From: JAVBKX01 sp031553835
GTDB taxonomy: Bacteria; Bacteroidota; Bacteroidia; Bacteroidales; Azobacteroidaceae
Assembly: GCA_031553835.1 (NCBI GenBank)
Contig: JAVBKX010000004.1
Coordinates: 1-64,000, forward strand
Reading direction: 5' to 3'
Length of the DNA: 64,000 bases
The translations under genes and the position numbers were made by a program. The notes under the pieces are model-generated. The model was not told the DNA's origin. It worked only from the letters and a program-made list of their open reading frames with translations, and ran no database searches. Every line of letters begins with the position of its first letter. Position 1 is the first letter of the stretch. Positions 36,301 through 45,300 of the stretch are shown in pieces.

Positions 36301-38687
36301 CTCATATCGTTTTCGATTGCATCCGTCTTACCATCATTGTTCCAATCCATAGTAAGGGAATACGTGTACCCCAGATTTTCAGGCGACATGGAAAAGTTAA
36401 AATCACCAACTGTGGAAGTGTTCTTGTAAACACTCACATTGTAGTTATTAACCGTATGGTGCTGATTAAACAAGTCCATCACTCCGTTATTGCTGTAATC
36501 AAACAAACGCGAATTCTCACCCAATACAAGATTGGTATTGAAAATTTTGTCCACTTTGGTAAAATTTCCATTGCCATCGTTTGCGTAAATGCCGTTTGGA
36601 GTGAGGGCTTCTAATTTTCCACAGTTATCCAAATCGGCAAAAGCAACCGGGCTTGCATGTGGTTCGAAACGAAATGCCGGCGTAATTTTATTGGCAAACA
36701 AATAGGTTTCACGTTCGCAAACGGGCGATAGATCGCCTGCTATGTTTCTGGTTTGCAGGGTGATTTTCTTTGCTCCCGGCAGGGTATATTTTAATTTCAT
36801 TACGGTGCTGTCAGCATTACTTTCGATTACCTTACCGCCATCCAAATTCCAAAGGTATTTCAAACTCGGGTCGCGACTGCCCAACAAGGCGATTGTGAGC
36901 GTATCGACAGCAGCTTGTTCATCTGAAAGTGCGAATTTGGCGGAAGGCTGTTTTTTGGAAAATACGGCTTCGTCTGAAAATGCAGATCCACGTCTCATCG
37001 GGTTGATCGCCTGAATGGAAATGTAGTAATCGCCCGTATTCCAACCAGAAACGTCTATCAATCTATCCAAGGAATAACCCATATTGCCGTCCAGCAAGTT
37101 ACGGCGCGTACCATCTGCATAAGCGCAGGCATAAACCATATCGCCCTTGCCCGGAGTTGTACCAATACGAAGTTCGTAAGTCAGATCGACAGCCGGGTAA
37201 CGATTATCGACGGCCGGTTGCCAACTGACTTTCAGATAACCGGAAGAAGTTTCGTAGGCAAATTCGGGCTTGGCCGGCTTGGCCGGCGCCTGACACACAG
37301 TAGAACTAATATTTATGGGATATACGCTATTAGCGCTATACTGGTTGTTAACAATTAACTCATATTTTCCATCGTTGTTGATATCGGCAACGGCAAAATC
37401 ACTGATATCGTTCTCCACTACCGTAAATAAATCCTGTACCTGCAACGTAAATTTGTATTGGGCATCGCCTTTAAGCCACACGGCAGATTTTCCATATACG
37501 CCGTATTCGTCCACTCTTATTGCCAGCACATCATAATAACCATCGTTGTCAATATCAGCGAACGCCATAAATTTTAGTCTGCCGGGGTAGGAGTTTTCCT
37601 TCATCGTGAAATTTCCATTGCCGTCATTTACCATAACGACAAGGAAAGAAGCATTGTTACTCTCGCTGTAACTGAAGGGCATAATAATGTCCACATCACC
37701 ATCCCGGTCGTAGTCGCAGGCCCAAATCTGGTTGTCCATGCTGAGGTTGCTCATCAGAGTTTCCGCTTTCCAGGCGCCGCCTTCCTGCCTTATTTGAGCA
37801 ACAACTTCCTTTGCTTCCGAGTCGTAGGTAATATAATCCAATAATCCGTCCCCGTTGAGATCTCGGAACAGAATGGAGCCTCCCAACTGTTCACGGACAT
37901 AATTGTCGTTGCCCAAGCTAAGCCACAATTCGCCGTTAACCGTATTGAGTAAATCGGGCAAACCGTTGCCGTCAATGTCTATATTCTGTAGTTGTTTACT
38001 GCCTTTTAGTTGCACATAAGCAGAAGGAACCGCCCTGCAACATATCGAGAAACCGCTTCCTATGGTGTTAGGATTAAACATACCCGGAGAAACCAACGTT
38101 GGATTATAAGCTTTTGCATAGCCATTTTCATACACCTCGTGGCTCATGACATTGAGTTTGTGTTTAACAAATGTGGAGTTGGCGCCCTGTTCCCATATTT
38201 CTTCGCCAACGAGGAAATCTGTCAGTCCGTCGTTGTTGTAATCAACAGGAATGGCGACATTTCTATAATCGGTATTATTCAGTGTGATTTTCTTCATGCC
38301 GCCGTTTTCATAAGCCATGTGCAAATCGGCGTTTTGCCGGTAAGAAGAGCTATTCACCGGATAGCTGTAAAAATCCATCGCATCATCATTATTGATATGC
38401 TGGGGCAAAGCGCCGTGTGAACCATGAGAGTGGTTTTGAGCATCACCGAATACGCCGTATTTGTACGGTTTTCCGTCGATTACGTAATTCTTGAAAGCGT
38501 AGCATCCATTCGAATTGTCGCCATCGGCAATCACCTGCATATTATCATACAGGTCTGTTTCTCGATACCATTTGCTTAAATCTGTACTTATCGCGCCTGC
38601 TTCGTAGCCAAGTCCTTGCGCCCAAGCCTGTGCCGTGCCTAAAATCAGATAGGCAGACAAACATAAAAGTCTGAATTTTGTTGTCAT
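33333..38687 (-). CDS. Very large secreted FG-GAP/VCBS-repeat protein with Fn3, PKD-like and T9SS sorting domains
   Basis: A 1784-aa protein with signal peptide (AQAWAQ). Two FG-GAP/VCBS blocks (about 90-460 and 690-1060) carry many Ca-binding D-x-D/N-x-D-G repeats (VDYNNDGLTDFLVG, DIDGNGLPDLLNT, DVNSDGYIDLLAA). They alternate with Fn3-like modules (about 480-590 and 1080-1190) and PKD-like modules (LKYLWNLDGGKV; ERVWNWDGGRLL). Near 1570-1690 are Ig-like BIG domains (ITSLSIRTDRDILTATENN). The C-terminus is a type A T9SS domain (LTIYPNPVINGRLIVLYSG, ISNLSEGVYVLMVGNDRVKVIKR). I see no catalytic motif. It should be exported by T9SS and attached at the surface, as an adhesin or binding protein; function unknown. 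FG-GAP style resembles the GH43 fusion upstream. Confidence 0.85.
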   Translation of the reverse strand: MTTKFRLLCLSAYLILGTAQAWAQGLGYEAGAISTDLSKWYRETDLYDNMQVIADGDNSNGCYAFKNYVIDGKPYKYGVFGDAQNHSHGSHGALPQHINNDDAMDFYSYPVNSSSYRQNADLHMAYENGGMKKITLNNTDYRNVAIPVDYNNDGLTDFLVGEEIWEQGANSTFVKHKLNVMSHEVYENGYAKAYNPTLVSPGMFNPNTIGSGFSICCRAVPSAYVQLKGSKQLQNIDIDGNGLPDLLNTVNGELWLSLGNDNYVREQLGGSILFRDLNGDGLLDYITYDSEAKEVVAQIRQEGGAWKAETLMSNLSMDNQIWACDYDRDGDVDIIMPFSYSESNNASFLVVMVNDGNGNFTMKENSYPGRLKFMAFADIDNDGYYDVLAIRVDEYGVYGKSAVWLKGDAQYKFTLQVQDLFTVVENDISDFAVADINNDGKYELIVNNQYSANSVYPINISSTVCQAPAKPAKPEFAYETSSGYLKVSWQPAVDNRYPAVDLTYELRIGTTPGKGDMVYACAYADGTRRNLLDGNMGYSLDRLIDVSGWNTGDYYISIQAINPMRRGSAFSDEAVFSKKQPSAKFALSDEQAAVDTLTIALLGSRDPSLKYLWNLDGGKVIESNADSTVMKLKYTLPGAKKITLQTRNIAGDLSPVCERETYLFANKITPAFRFEPHASPVAFADLDNCGKLEALTPNGIYANDGNGNFTKVDKIFNTNLVLGENSRLFDYSNNGVMDLFNQHHTVNNYNVSVYKNTSTVGDFNFSMSPENLGYTYSLTMDWNNDGKTDAIENDMSGWGNYKLQLNNGDYKSFTAKEFGFDVYHSKMIDLNKDGFMDAILVDAMDGGDGVRVVQMLNDGKGNFTRKEFLTTLKSTTSTGYPEYKYSYLLADVNSDGYIDLLAASGNIIQAFLNHKNESFEPEGDLVVPITELKRSKSDSRPGAVTLLYAYDFDNNGYLDVVFEYAVPNWAEYGYKRGILYFYENLDAEYYENNNLPYAVILADVDNDGVQDIPFGANSYYGYQGYKNSSTVVNASPSAPANIRWTQTDESLLIEWDAATDAESPATMLRYNLSVKRQGATGDNAYVISPLNDRKNNMQPVSLKDYPYNPYYHAATRMEIPLTAFAVGTNYEIQIQTLDEWNAVSDFSVPVVAKVVSNPQIKVSASVCAQIPATIEYKGTGTPIERVWNWDGGRLLNTNGNFYEVVWDTPGAKNISVTVSSVTNEAAVQVLQPVSTIFSIPEQVLAGVTLNIPLQNAQVDYDLKWYYNSNSFIYSYPPMTIIPPGVAPSWKVNAVSNTAALTFPQEGCYTLQFTVAAPCGTAESNWYQVHVSNMIKPEITLVTVNGSKNEISWTVPGGLPGFVTGINVYKEGAKYNDFRLEASLPLTQTSYIDPYSNTNMMVSRYRIAWATTFGESQPGTPHKGIHLMINKGAGNSWNLYWGQYEGAMIESFKIMRGTTPENLSLLAEISGSNASFTDMTPPSGHVYYAVEYDRAYTLAAGMRTAQATPPGHSNVVCTSDAFHAVLATSISIDSRDELTPSQPGMYMIANIMPGTATYQAAGWTIISGGELAAVDSYGRLALTGAGNGHVVVKAATIDGSNLSTQKTIRIKDVITSLSIRTDRDILTATENNTHLYADILPIEMAGSDIEWSISEKTPGFDVQLGGNYLTVSNIVVGGYITVRATTTNGSGMYAEKTLLTSATVGLPKIEIPDSKLTIYPNPVINGRLIVLYSGSEEQIRIYDLVGNLKLVQPVNAMATEINISNLSEGVYVLMVGNDRVKVIKR

Positions 38688-38958
38688 ATCCGTATGGTTT
38701 TATGGTATATAATCTTTATATATCGAAGTCGAGAATCAGAAAATTACCTGTATATCAACGGACTATGTTTTTCATAATTAATATTGGCGGCTAAACACAA
38801 AGAAAATACGCCGTTTGTACTTTCACAAAACGGCAACAGCAAAGATAACATTTATATTGATTGATCTGTTGAAAAAAAAATAGAAAATTTCAACTGTATC
38901 AATTCATGCCTTGCAAAGGAAATTATTTCATTAAAATATCCAAGGATATGCCATCAGA

Positions 38959-39459
38959 TCAATTTTTATAATGGTAATCATAATTTTCAACTTCTTTTCC
39001 ATTATGATCTTTGATTGGCAAATTGGTTGTTGCATCAATTGCATATAAGATTTTATCTTTTCTTACTTTACTTCCGGATTCTGTTACTTGTTGTAACGGA
39101 ATATTGAATTGATTTTTCCTGATCAAAGAATCGATGGCCTTTTTTTCGATTGGTCTGATGTAGCATACGCATAAACTCTTATTGTGGATATTCTTTGAAA
39201 AGATAGGGCGTGAATACCTTCGTTCAGTTCATATTCAAAGGTGGATTTACGTCCTGTTGGGTAAGTAATGGATTTTAAAACGCCACACCTTGTGAGTAAG
39301 CAATTCAGGAAAACCGTCAGAATAGGCAATTAATACTCCGGCAGGAAAACAAAGAGGGAATAATTGCAGATTGTATTGCCGGAACGGGCCTTGTTCGATG
39401 ACATATGCATGCGGCAGATATCCGAAAAAACAAAGTGTTTTTTTCATGTTTAAAAACAT
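38959..39459 (-). pseudogene. Remnant of a YD/RHS-like secreted protein gene
   Basis: Fragments in several frames: an N-terminal-like piece (39459-39247), then a piece from 39329 with GVLKSITYPTGRKSTFEYELNEG, which closely resembles the motif that opens YD/RHS-repeat regions in Bacteroidota proteins. A further piece follows, QVTESGSKVRKDKILYAIDA to the stop at 38959. Full-length family members have well over 1000 residues, so this is a short decayed remnant with at least two frame changes. The rest of the 812-base gap (38688-38958 and 39460-39499) is AT-rich and holds no gene that I can see. Confidence 0.5.
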
Positions 39460-39499
39460 AATTATAAAATCTGTTTATAAACATATCCGGCCTCTTTAG

Positions 39500-40849
39500 T
39501 TACTCCAAATACCGCCCTATCTGTCCGCTGACCTGTAGCAGCGATATTTCGCACAATTTTGTATTATATTCGGCTTCAAGCAATCGTTGCTCAGCTTCAA
39601 GCAAACTATTTTGAGCTTCACGCAATTCGATCCCCGAAAGGTCTCCCAGTTTATAACGTTCCAGTGCAATATCATAGTTGTCTTTGGCCGTTTCCAAGTT
39701 TTGTTTTTCCAGCGAAGCTAATTCTATATTGTTCTGATAAGCCATCCACATATTGGCAAAACTGGCTTTGAGAGACAATTCCAATTGCTGATATTCTAAC
39801 TCAACATTTTTGATATTGATTTGTGCGTTTTTCTTTTCCCGGTTCCGGTTGAATCCATCAAAAACCGTAAAACCTAAGGTCAAGCCATAATTAAAATCCA
39901 GGGTTTGCTGTTTACTGATGCTCCCTATTTCGTATTTATTCTGAGCATATCCATATCCGGCATTCAACTTGAGATATGGAAAATCCCTGCTTTTGACCAT
40001 TTTGTAATCCAATTGGCTCAATGTCTTATTTTTTGCAGCAATCAACAGCGATGCATTGGCCACCAACGTTTTATCCCAAAGAGTGGTCGCATCCAACCAG
40101 GCGTCAAATTCGATAATGGTATCGCAGATAATTAAAGGCTGGTCTATTTGTTCCACTGCCATCATTTCATTGAGTACGATATGTGAAATATAGAGCATTT
40201 CCTGTTGTTTAATATAGCGCGAACTATCGGCATTGAAATCAACCCGGGCTTGTTGCAGATCAAGGCGCGACAGGGATCCGATATTATACCGCGCTTCCAC
40301 AATACGCAAGCGTTCCCGCGAAAGTTCTACCGCCGATTTCAAATGCTGCATGTGAATATTCTGACGGATATAATTATAATATTCCGAGGTCAATCCGGCG
40401 ATAAAGTTTTCAATCATCAGCCGGGTACTGAGCTCTCCCTTCGTTTGCAATTCTTTGAGCTGTTCGTAATTTGCCTGTATTTGAAAACCATCAAATAACA
40501 TCCAGTTGAGCTGCAAACCGGCATTCATGGAACTATTATTTACACCCGAATTTTTTATATTATCTCCACCGTTCATCAACCATTGCTCTGTATTGTCGAT
40601 AGAACCGGAATAACCGGCATTCAAGTCAAGTGCAGGCAAATAACCGGCATTACCAATAGTGGCATTGTTATCAGCTATTTTTTGAAGGTTTCTGACAATT
40701 TGAATGTCATAATTCTGCTCCAATCCTAATTCGATACACCGTTGCAGGGTGAAAATTTCCTGAGCAGAAACAATAGCGTGGCAACCAAAAAATGCCAAAA
40801 ATAGCAGATACAATCGATAATATGCCGATATTTTATTTTTTCCTGTCAT
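39500..40849 (-). CDS. TolC-family outer-membrane efflux channel (RND system)
   Basis: A 449-aa outer-membrane factor with signal peptide (AIVSAQEI) and the two repeated helical-hairpin and barrel halves of TolC proteins: FTLQRCIELGLEQNYDIQIVRN, RLRIVEARYNIGSLSRLDLQQARVDFN in the first half and NYDIALERYKLGDLSGIELREAQNSLLEAE in the second. It forms the outer-membrane exit duct for the RND pump encoded just upstream, and its start overlaps the pump stop by 4 bases (ATGA). Operon order is adaptor, RND permease, TolC. Confidence 0.9.
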   Translation of the reverse strand: MTGKNKISAYYRLYLLFLAFFGCHAIVSAQEIFTLQRCIELGLEQNYDIQIVRNLQKIADNNATIGNAGYLPALDLNAGYSGSIDNTEQWLMNGGDNIKNSGVNNSSMNAGLQLNWMLFDGFQIQANYEQLKELQTKGELSTRLMIENFIAGLTSEYYNYIRQNIHMQHLKSAVELSRERLRIVEARYNIGSLSRLDLQQARVDFNADSSRYIKQQEMLYISHIVLNEMMAVEQIDQPLIICDTIIEFDAWLDATTLWDKTLVANASLLIAAKNKTLSQLDYKMVKSRDFPYLKLNAGYGYAQNKYEIGSISKQQTLDFNYGLTLGFTVFDGFNRNREKKNAQINIKNVELEYQQLELSLKASFANMWMAYQNNIELASLEKQNLETAKDNYDIALERYKLGDLSGIELREAQNSLLEAEQRLLEAEYNTKLCEISLLQVSGQIGRYLE

Positions 40850-43800
40850 TTTGTTCGTTTTGTTGAAATTATGGAATACATGGCCGGCACAATAAAAATA
40901 GTCAGGAAGGTTGACAAAAGCATTCCGCCAACGACCGCCACTCCCATTGCGATGCGGCCGTTAGCGCCTTCAGCGCTGGCAAATGCCAACGGAAGGATTC
41001 CTAATATGGTGGAAGCGCTGGTCATCAAAATCGGACGTAACCGCTGTACCGCAGCACCTTGTATGGCTTCCAGTTTACTCATACCCAAATTCTGTCTTTG
41101 ATTGGCAAATTCGACGATCAGGATTCCGTTTTTAGCCACCAATCCGATCAACATGATAATCCCGATCTCACTGAAAATATTCATGGTCACATCCGAAAAA
41201 TACATAAATATTAATGCTCCGGCTATAGCCAGCGGCACTGACAGCATGATTACAAAAGGATCTTTGAAACTTTCAAATTGAGCGGAAAGAATCAGAAATA
41301 TGAGTACCAACGCCAATATAAATGCAAACATTAAACTGGAAGAACTTTCCCTGAATTCCTTGGAATCGCCGTAAAGTGCAGTACGGAAAGTTTCATCCAG
41401 CGTTTCTTTGGCAATGCGATCCATTTCATCCAATCCCTGACCCAGTGTAACGCCTTTGGCTAATCCGGAGCTAACGGTCGCCGCGCTAAACCGGTTGTAG
41501 CGATATAGCTGGGGAGGCGCTACTGTTTCCGAAAGATCTACCAGGTTGTCGAGTTGAATCATATCGCCATCTACATTTTTTACATAAATGGAAACCAGAT
41601 CGAGCGGTGTATTGCGCTGTTGGCGGTTGATTTCGCCCAGGATTTGATATTGTTTTCCATTCATATAAAAATATCCCATCCGTTGCCCGCTCAATGCATA
41701 CTGAAGGGTTTGCCCGATATCGCGGGTAGTAACTCCCAGTAAGGCAGCCTTATCGCGGTTTATTTGCACCTGTGTCTCCGGTTTGGTAAATTTTAAATTG
41801 ACATCCACCATTTCGAAATAAGGGCTTTCATTCACCTTTTCCATAAATTTGGGAATAAATTCCTGCAATTTATTCAGATTCGGGGCTTGTAGCACATACT
41901 GTATCGGCATAGATGCACGGCGGCCGCCAAACGTTGACTGTTGTTGGACAAAAGCTCTTGCTTCGGTTTGGCTGCGCACAGCGGCCGAAAGTTCATCGGC
42001 AATTTCCATTTGGCTCCGTTCGCGATCTTTGATATCGGGCAAAGTAAGTCTTACTGATCCGGAAGAAGATCGCACCAGCGTAATGTTAATCAAGCGTTCG
42101 GGAGTAATGGAATCGGCAATCGTCGAAATATTTTCCGTATAATTGCGATAAAATTCATAAGTAGCGCCTTCTGGAGCGCGCGTATTGATGGATATCTGGG
42201 AACGGTCTTCCAATGGAGCCATTTCGGAAGGTATATTTTTCCATAGAAGTACAATAATAATTAAGGTGGCTGCAACAATGGGTATGGTCATCATCCGATG
42301 CCGCAGAAAATAATTCAATGCACGGGAATAAATATTATTTAATCCTTCGAAAAATGGTTCGGTCTTAACATACAGCCAATTTTGTTTTTCCCTTTTTTTC
42401 AATAATTTGGTCGCCAGCATCGGCGTAAAAGTCAACGCTACAAAAGCAGAAATAAGCACTGAACCCGAAATCACAATACTGAATTCCCGAAACAGCCTTC
42501 CTGTCATTCCTTGTAAAAACACAATCGGGAAAAACACGGCTACCAGAGTGATGGTGGTGGAGATAACCGCAAAGAAAATTTCTTTCGCACCTTCAATCCC
42601 GGCAGCTTTGGGCTTCATTCCTTTCTCTATGCGCACATAAATATTTTCGGTTACCACAATGGCGTCATCCACAACCAAACCGACGGCCAATACTACAGCC
42701 AACATAGACAGCACATTAATCGAAAAGCCGGATATGTACATCACAAAAAAAGCGCCAATCAATGAAACGGGTATCACAACGCATGGCACTAATGTCACCC
42801 GCCAATCCCGTAAGAAGAGAAAAATGATAATGACTACCAGTACAAAAGCAATTAAAATCGTTTCTTGTACTTCATAAATGGATGCCCGGATAAACTTGGT
42901 ATTATCAAAAGCAACATCCAGCTTTACGTCTTCCGGCAAATCTTTTTGCATTAGTTGCATCCGGCGCTGAACTTCATCGGAAATATTAATCTGATTGGCG
43001 CCCGGTTGAGGAATTACCACAACACTCACCATGGGCACTCCATTGCGCTTCATAATACTACGCTGATCTTCCGGTCCCAATTCTGCCGTACCAATGTCTT
43101 TAAACCGAACGATGTTATTATTTTCTTCTTTGATAATGAGATTATTGAATTCTTCCGGAGTTTTCATCAATCCCAATGTCCGGATCGACAGTTGCATGTT
43201 ATCCCCTTCAATACTTCCGGATGGTAGTTCAACATTTTCCCGGTCTATCGCATTTTTTACATCCAATGGAGTTACGCCATACGCCGCCATTTGATTCGGC
43301 TCGAGCCAAAGCCGCATGGAATATCGTTTTTCACCCCAGATTTCCACTGCGCTGACACTCGGAATGGTCTGCAATTGTTCTTTCACCGTCAAGTCTGCAA
43401 TTTCACTTAATTCCAATAACGAGCGTTTTTCACTCATGATGGTAATTTGCATGATCGGACTGGCATCGGCATCGGCTTTAGAAACGGTAGGCGGGTCACA
43501 ATCCCGCGGCAACAGACGTTGCGCCCGCGATACTTTATCCCGCACATCATTGGCGGCTGTCTCAAGATCTACATCCAGTTCAAATTCGACAGTAATCCGG
43601 GACGATCCCTGACTACTGGAGCTGGACAACGAGCGAATGCCCGGAATTCCGTTGATATTTTGCTCCAACGGCTCGGTGATCTGGTTTTCAATAATATCGG
43701 CATTGGCGCCAGGATAAGACACATTAACGGAAATTATCGGGTTGTCAACACTTGGATATTCCCTGACACCCAGATAGTTATAACCGATCATCCCAAAAAG

Positions 43801-43866
43801 AAATATGATCAGGACAAACACGGTTGACAATACCGGACGATTAATGCTTAATTCTGAAATATTCAT
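40846..43866 (-). CDS. RND (HAE1/AcrB-type) multidrug efflux permease
   Basis: A protein of 1006 aa with 12 TM helices and two large periplasmic loops. The start MNISELSINRPVLSTVFVLI is typical of HAE1 pumps. Proton-relay Asp-Asp lies at about residues 400-401 in GLVVDDAIVVTENIYVRIEKG. Other signs are EYPSVDNPIISVNVSYPGANADIIENQITEPLEQ and the C-terminal AFASAEGANGRIAMGVAVVGGM. It exports hydrophobic compounds from periplasm and membrane using the proton gradient. An ATG three codons earlier (43875) is possible. It lies 80 bases after the adaptor gene and overlaps tolC. Substrates cannot be predicted. Confidence 0.93.
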   Translation of the reverse strand: MNISELSINRPVLSTVFVLIIFLFGMIGYNYLGVREYPSVDNPIISVNVSYPGANADIIENQITEPLEQNINGIPGIRSLSSSSSQGSSRITVEFELDVDLETAANDVRDKVSRAQRLLPRDCDPPTVSKADADASPIMQITIMSEKRSLLELSEIADLTVKEQLQTIPSVSAVEIWGEKRYSMRLWLEPNQMAAYGVTPLDVKNAIDRENVELPSGSIEGDNMQLSIRTLGLMKTPEEFNNLIIKEENNNIVRFKDIGTAELGPEDQRSIMKRNGVPMVSVVVIPQPGANQINISDEVQRRMQLMQKDLPEDVKLDVAFDNTKFIRASIYEVQETILIAFVLVVIIIFLFLRDWRVTLVPCVVIPVSLIGAFFVMYISGFSINVLSMLAVVLAVGLVVDDAIVVTENIYVRIEKGMKPKAAGIEGAKEIFFAVISTTITLVAVFFPIVFLQGMTGRLFREFSIVISGSVLISAFVALTFTPMLATKLLKKREKQNWLYVKTEPFFEGLNNIYSRALNYFLRHRMMTIPIVAATLIIIVLLWKNIPSEMAPLEDRSQISINTRAPEGATYEFYRNYTENISTIADSITPERLINITLVRSSSGSVRLTLPDIKDRERSQMEIADELSAAVRSQTEARAFVQQQSTFGGRRASMPIQYVLQAPNLNKLQEFIPKFMEKVNESPYFEMVDVNLKFTKPETQVQINRDKAALLGVTTRDIGQTLQYALSGQRMGYFYMNGKQYQILGEINRQQRNTPLDLVSIYVKNVDGDMIQLDNLVDLSETVAPPQLYRYNRFSAATVSSGLAKGVTLGQGLDEMDRIAKETLDETFRTALYGDSKEFRESSSSLMFAFILALVLIFLILSAQFESFKDPFVIMLSVPLAIAGALIFMYFSDVTMNIFSEIGIIMLIGLVAKNGILIVEFANQRQNLGMSKLEAIQGAAVQRLRPILMTSASTILGILPLAFASAEGANGRIAMGVAVVGGMLLSTFLTIFIVPAMYSIISTKRTK

Positions 43867-43946
43867 GATAATCAATGGAATAACGAAAGAATGAAGAGAA
43901 TGAAGAGAACGAATGAAATGAAAATAATTTTCTTCATTCTTTTCAT

Positions 43947-45050
43947 TTATTTATTATTTTCATTCTCAATGATATGATCGATGGTTACCGGCATTCCGTC
44001 ACGTAACTGCATGACTCCCGAAACAATCAAAGTATCCCCGACTTGCAAACCGTTCAATATCTGCACACGGGACTCTGTACGTATGCCTTTGGTCAACACC
44101 ATCTGTTGCGCTTTTCCGCCTTTGTACAAATAGACAATATCACGCCCCATCTCGGCAACCATCGATTCACTCGGAACGGTCAGCGTATTTTTAATGGCAT
44201 TCACTATGATTTCAACCAAAGTAGAACTGCCCGGTTTTAATCGACCTCCGGGATTTGCATACACAGCACGCGCTTTCAATGTCCTTGTCCGGATATCAAT
44301 TTTCGACTCTACCGCATACACTGTCGCCTGGTATTGTCGCCCGTCGATATAAAACCGGAGCGGAGTACCGCTACGAACACTGTTCACATGACGTTCATTA
44401 ATAGAAAACTCAATTTTAAGCGGGGATATTTTGGTTAGTTTGGCAACGACTGTAGTCGGCGAAACATAAGCTCCATCACTCACCAATCGCAATCCGATAA
44501 TGCCGTCGAACGGAGCACGTAGTTCGGTCTGGGCAATTCGGCTCTTGACCAATTCAATATCTGCATTCAATTTATCCAATTCCGTTTTCACCTGTTCATA
44601 CGCTTCCTGACTCACAGCATCTTTAGCCAACAATGATTTTTGACGGAATAGGCGGTCTTCGGCCAATGGTATCTGTGTTTGTAATTTTTTCAGTTCGGCC
44701 TGCAATGGACTATCATTCACCTTGGCCAGCAAGGCGCCCTTTTTCACCTCTGTCCCTTCTTTAAAATAAATATCAGTAATCTTTCCGGATGTTTCAAACG
44801 AAAGATCAACCTCTTCATCCGGAATTAAACTTCCGGTCGATTTGAACACATCGTTTAATGAAGCATATTGCAACACTTCCACATTGACATTAAGCGGACG
44901 ACCGCTTTTGGCAAAAAGACCCGAAGCGGGCTGAGCCGGACGACTGCCGTCGTCGGCAAAATACTTCTTTTTAATTTTGGGATAAAGCGCCATTCCCGCA
45001 ATCAACAGAACAATAATGACAATGAGTGTGATGCGTTTTTTTTTCGCCAT
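43947..45050 (-). CDS. RND efflux periplasmic adaptor (AcrA/MexA family)
   Basis: A 367-aa membrane fusion protein anchored by an N-terminal TM helix (ITLIVIIVLLIAGMALYPKI, no lipobox Cys). It has the usual split lipoyl domain (GKITDIYFKEGTEVKKGALLAKVNDS and LRAPFDGIIGLRLVSDGAYVS), a helical hairpin between them (about 110-165), and beta-barrel and membrane-proximal domains (GGRLKPGSSTLVEI, NTLTVPSESMV). It links the RND permease to TolC. It is the first gene of the operon. The gap to the permease holds a purine-rich stretch with repeated TTCATTC on the minus strand. Confidence 0.9.
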   Translation of the reverse strand: MAKKKRITLIVIIVLLIAGMALYPKIKKKYFADDGSRPAQPASGLFAKSGRPLNVNVEVLQYASLNDVFKSTGSLIPDEEVDLSFETSGKITDIYFKEGTEVKKGALLAKVNDSPLQAELKKLQTQIPLAEDRLFRQKSLLAKDAVSQEAYEQVKTELDKLNADIELVKSRIAQTELRAPFDGIIGLRLVSDGAYVSPTTVVAKLTKISPLKIEFSINERHVNSVRSGTPLRFYIDGRQYQATVYAVESKIDIRTRTLKARAVYANPGGRLKPGSSTLVEIIVNAIKNTLTVPSESMVAEMGRDIVYLYKGGKAQQMVLTKGIRTESRVQILNGLQVGDTLIVSGVMQLRDGMPVTIDHIIENENNK

Positions 45051-45075
45051 AGTTGTACATATTTTATGAAGAAAA

Positions 45076-45083
45076 CAAAAGTA
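45076..45083 (-). promoter_or_regulatory. Candidate -7 box of the RND efflux operon
   Basis: TACTTTTG on the minus strand, exact TAnnTTTG match, 25 bases before the adaptor ATG at 45050. No regulator gene adjoins and no -33 TTTG is visible. Confidence 0.5.
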
Positions 45084-45239
45084 GTTAATAAATCGCCGCT
45101 GATTGCTATTTCATTTATCAACTTAAACTCTTTTAACGATTGTTTTAATTTCTTAAAAAAATAAAACAAAAAAATACAAAAACCTCAAGTTACGGGCATA
45201 AATTTTACCTTGATAAAAAAAACATAAAGAACTTGATAG

Positions 45240-45268
45240 TTGTAATTTCCAACAAAATATTATATTTG
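45240..45268 (+). promoter_or_regulatory. Promoter upstream of the outer-membrane barrel gene and possibly the ABC export operon
   Basis: TTG (45240-45242) is followed after 18 bases by TATATTTG (45261-45268), fitting the Bacteroidota consensus. It is 32 bases before the ATG at 45301. No comparable promoter precedes the first adaptor gene at 45929, so this one may drive the whole cluster. Confidence 0.55.
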
Positions 45269-45300
45269 TAGCATTTTTGACTATATAAAAAACATGAACC

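Noticed and set aside
39123..39459. Two short overlapping minus-strand frames as real small genes
   Set aside because: They overlap in different frames, and the second carries a YD/RHS-like motif; together they look like debris of one large gene.
40871..43827. Several long antisense open frames opposite the RND permease
   Set aside because: They run opposite a well-conserved gene, have no family features, and follow the codon pattern of the sense strand.
43876..43946. Purine-rich stretch with repeated TGAAGAGAA and TTCATTC in the RND operon gap
   Set aside because: Low complexity with only imperfect pairing; no clear promoter, terminator or operator.
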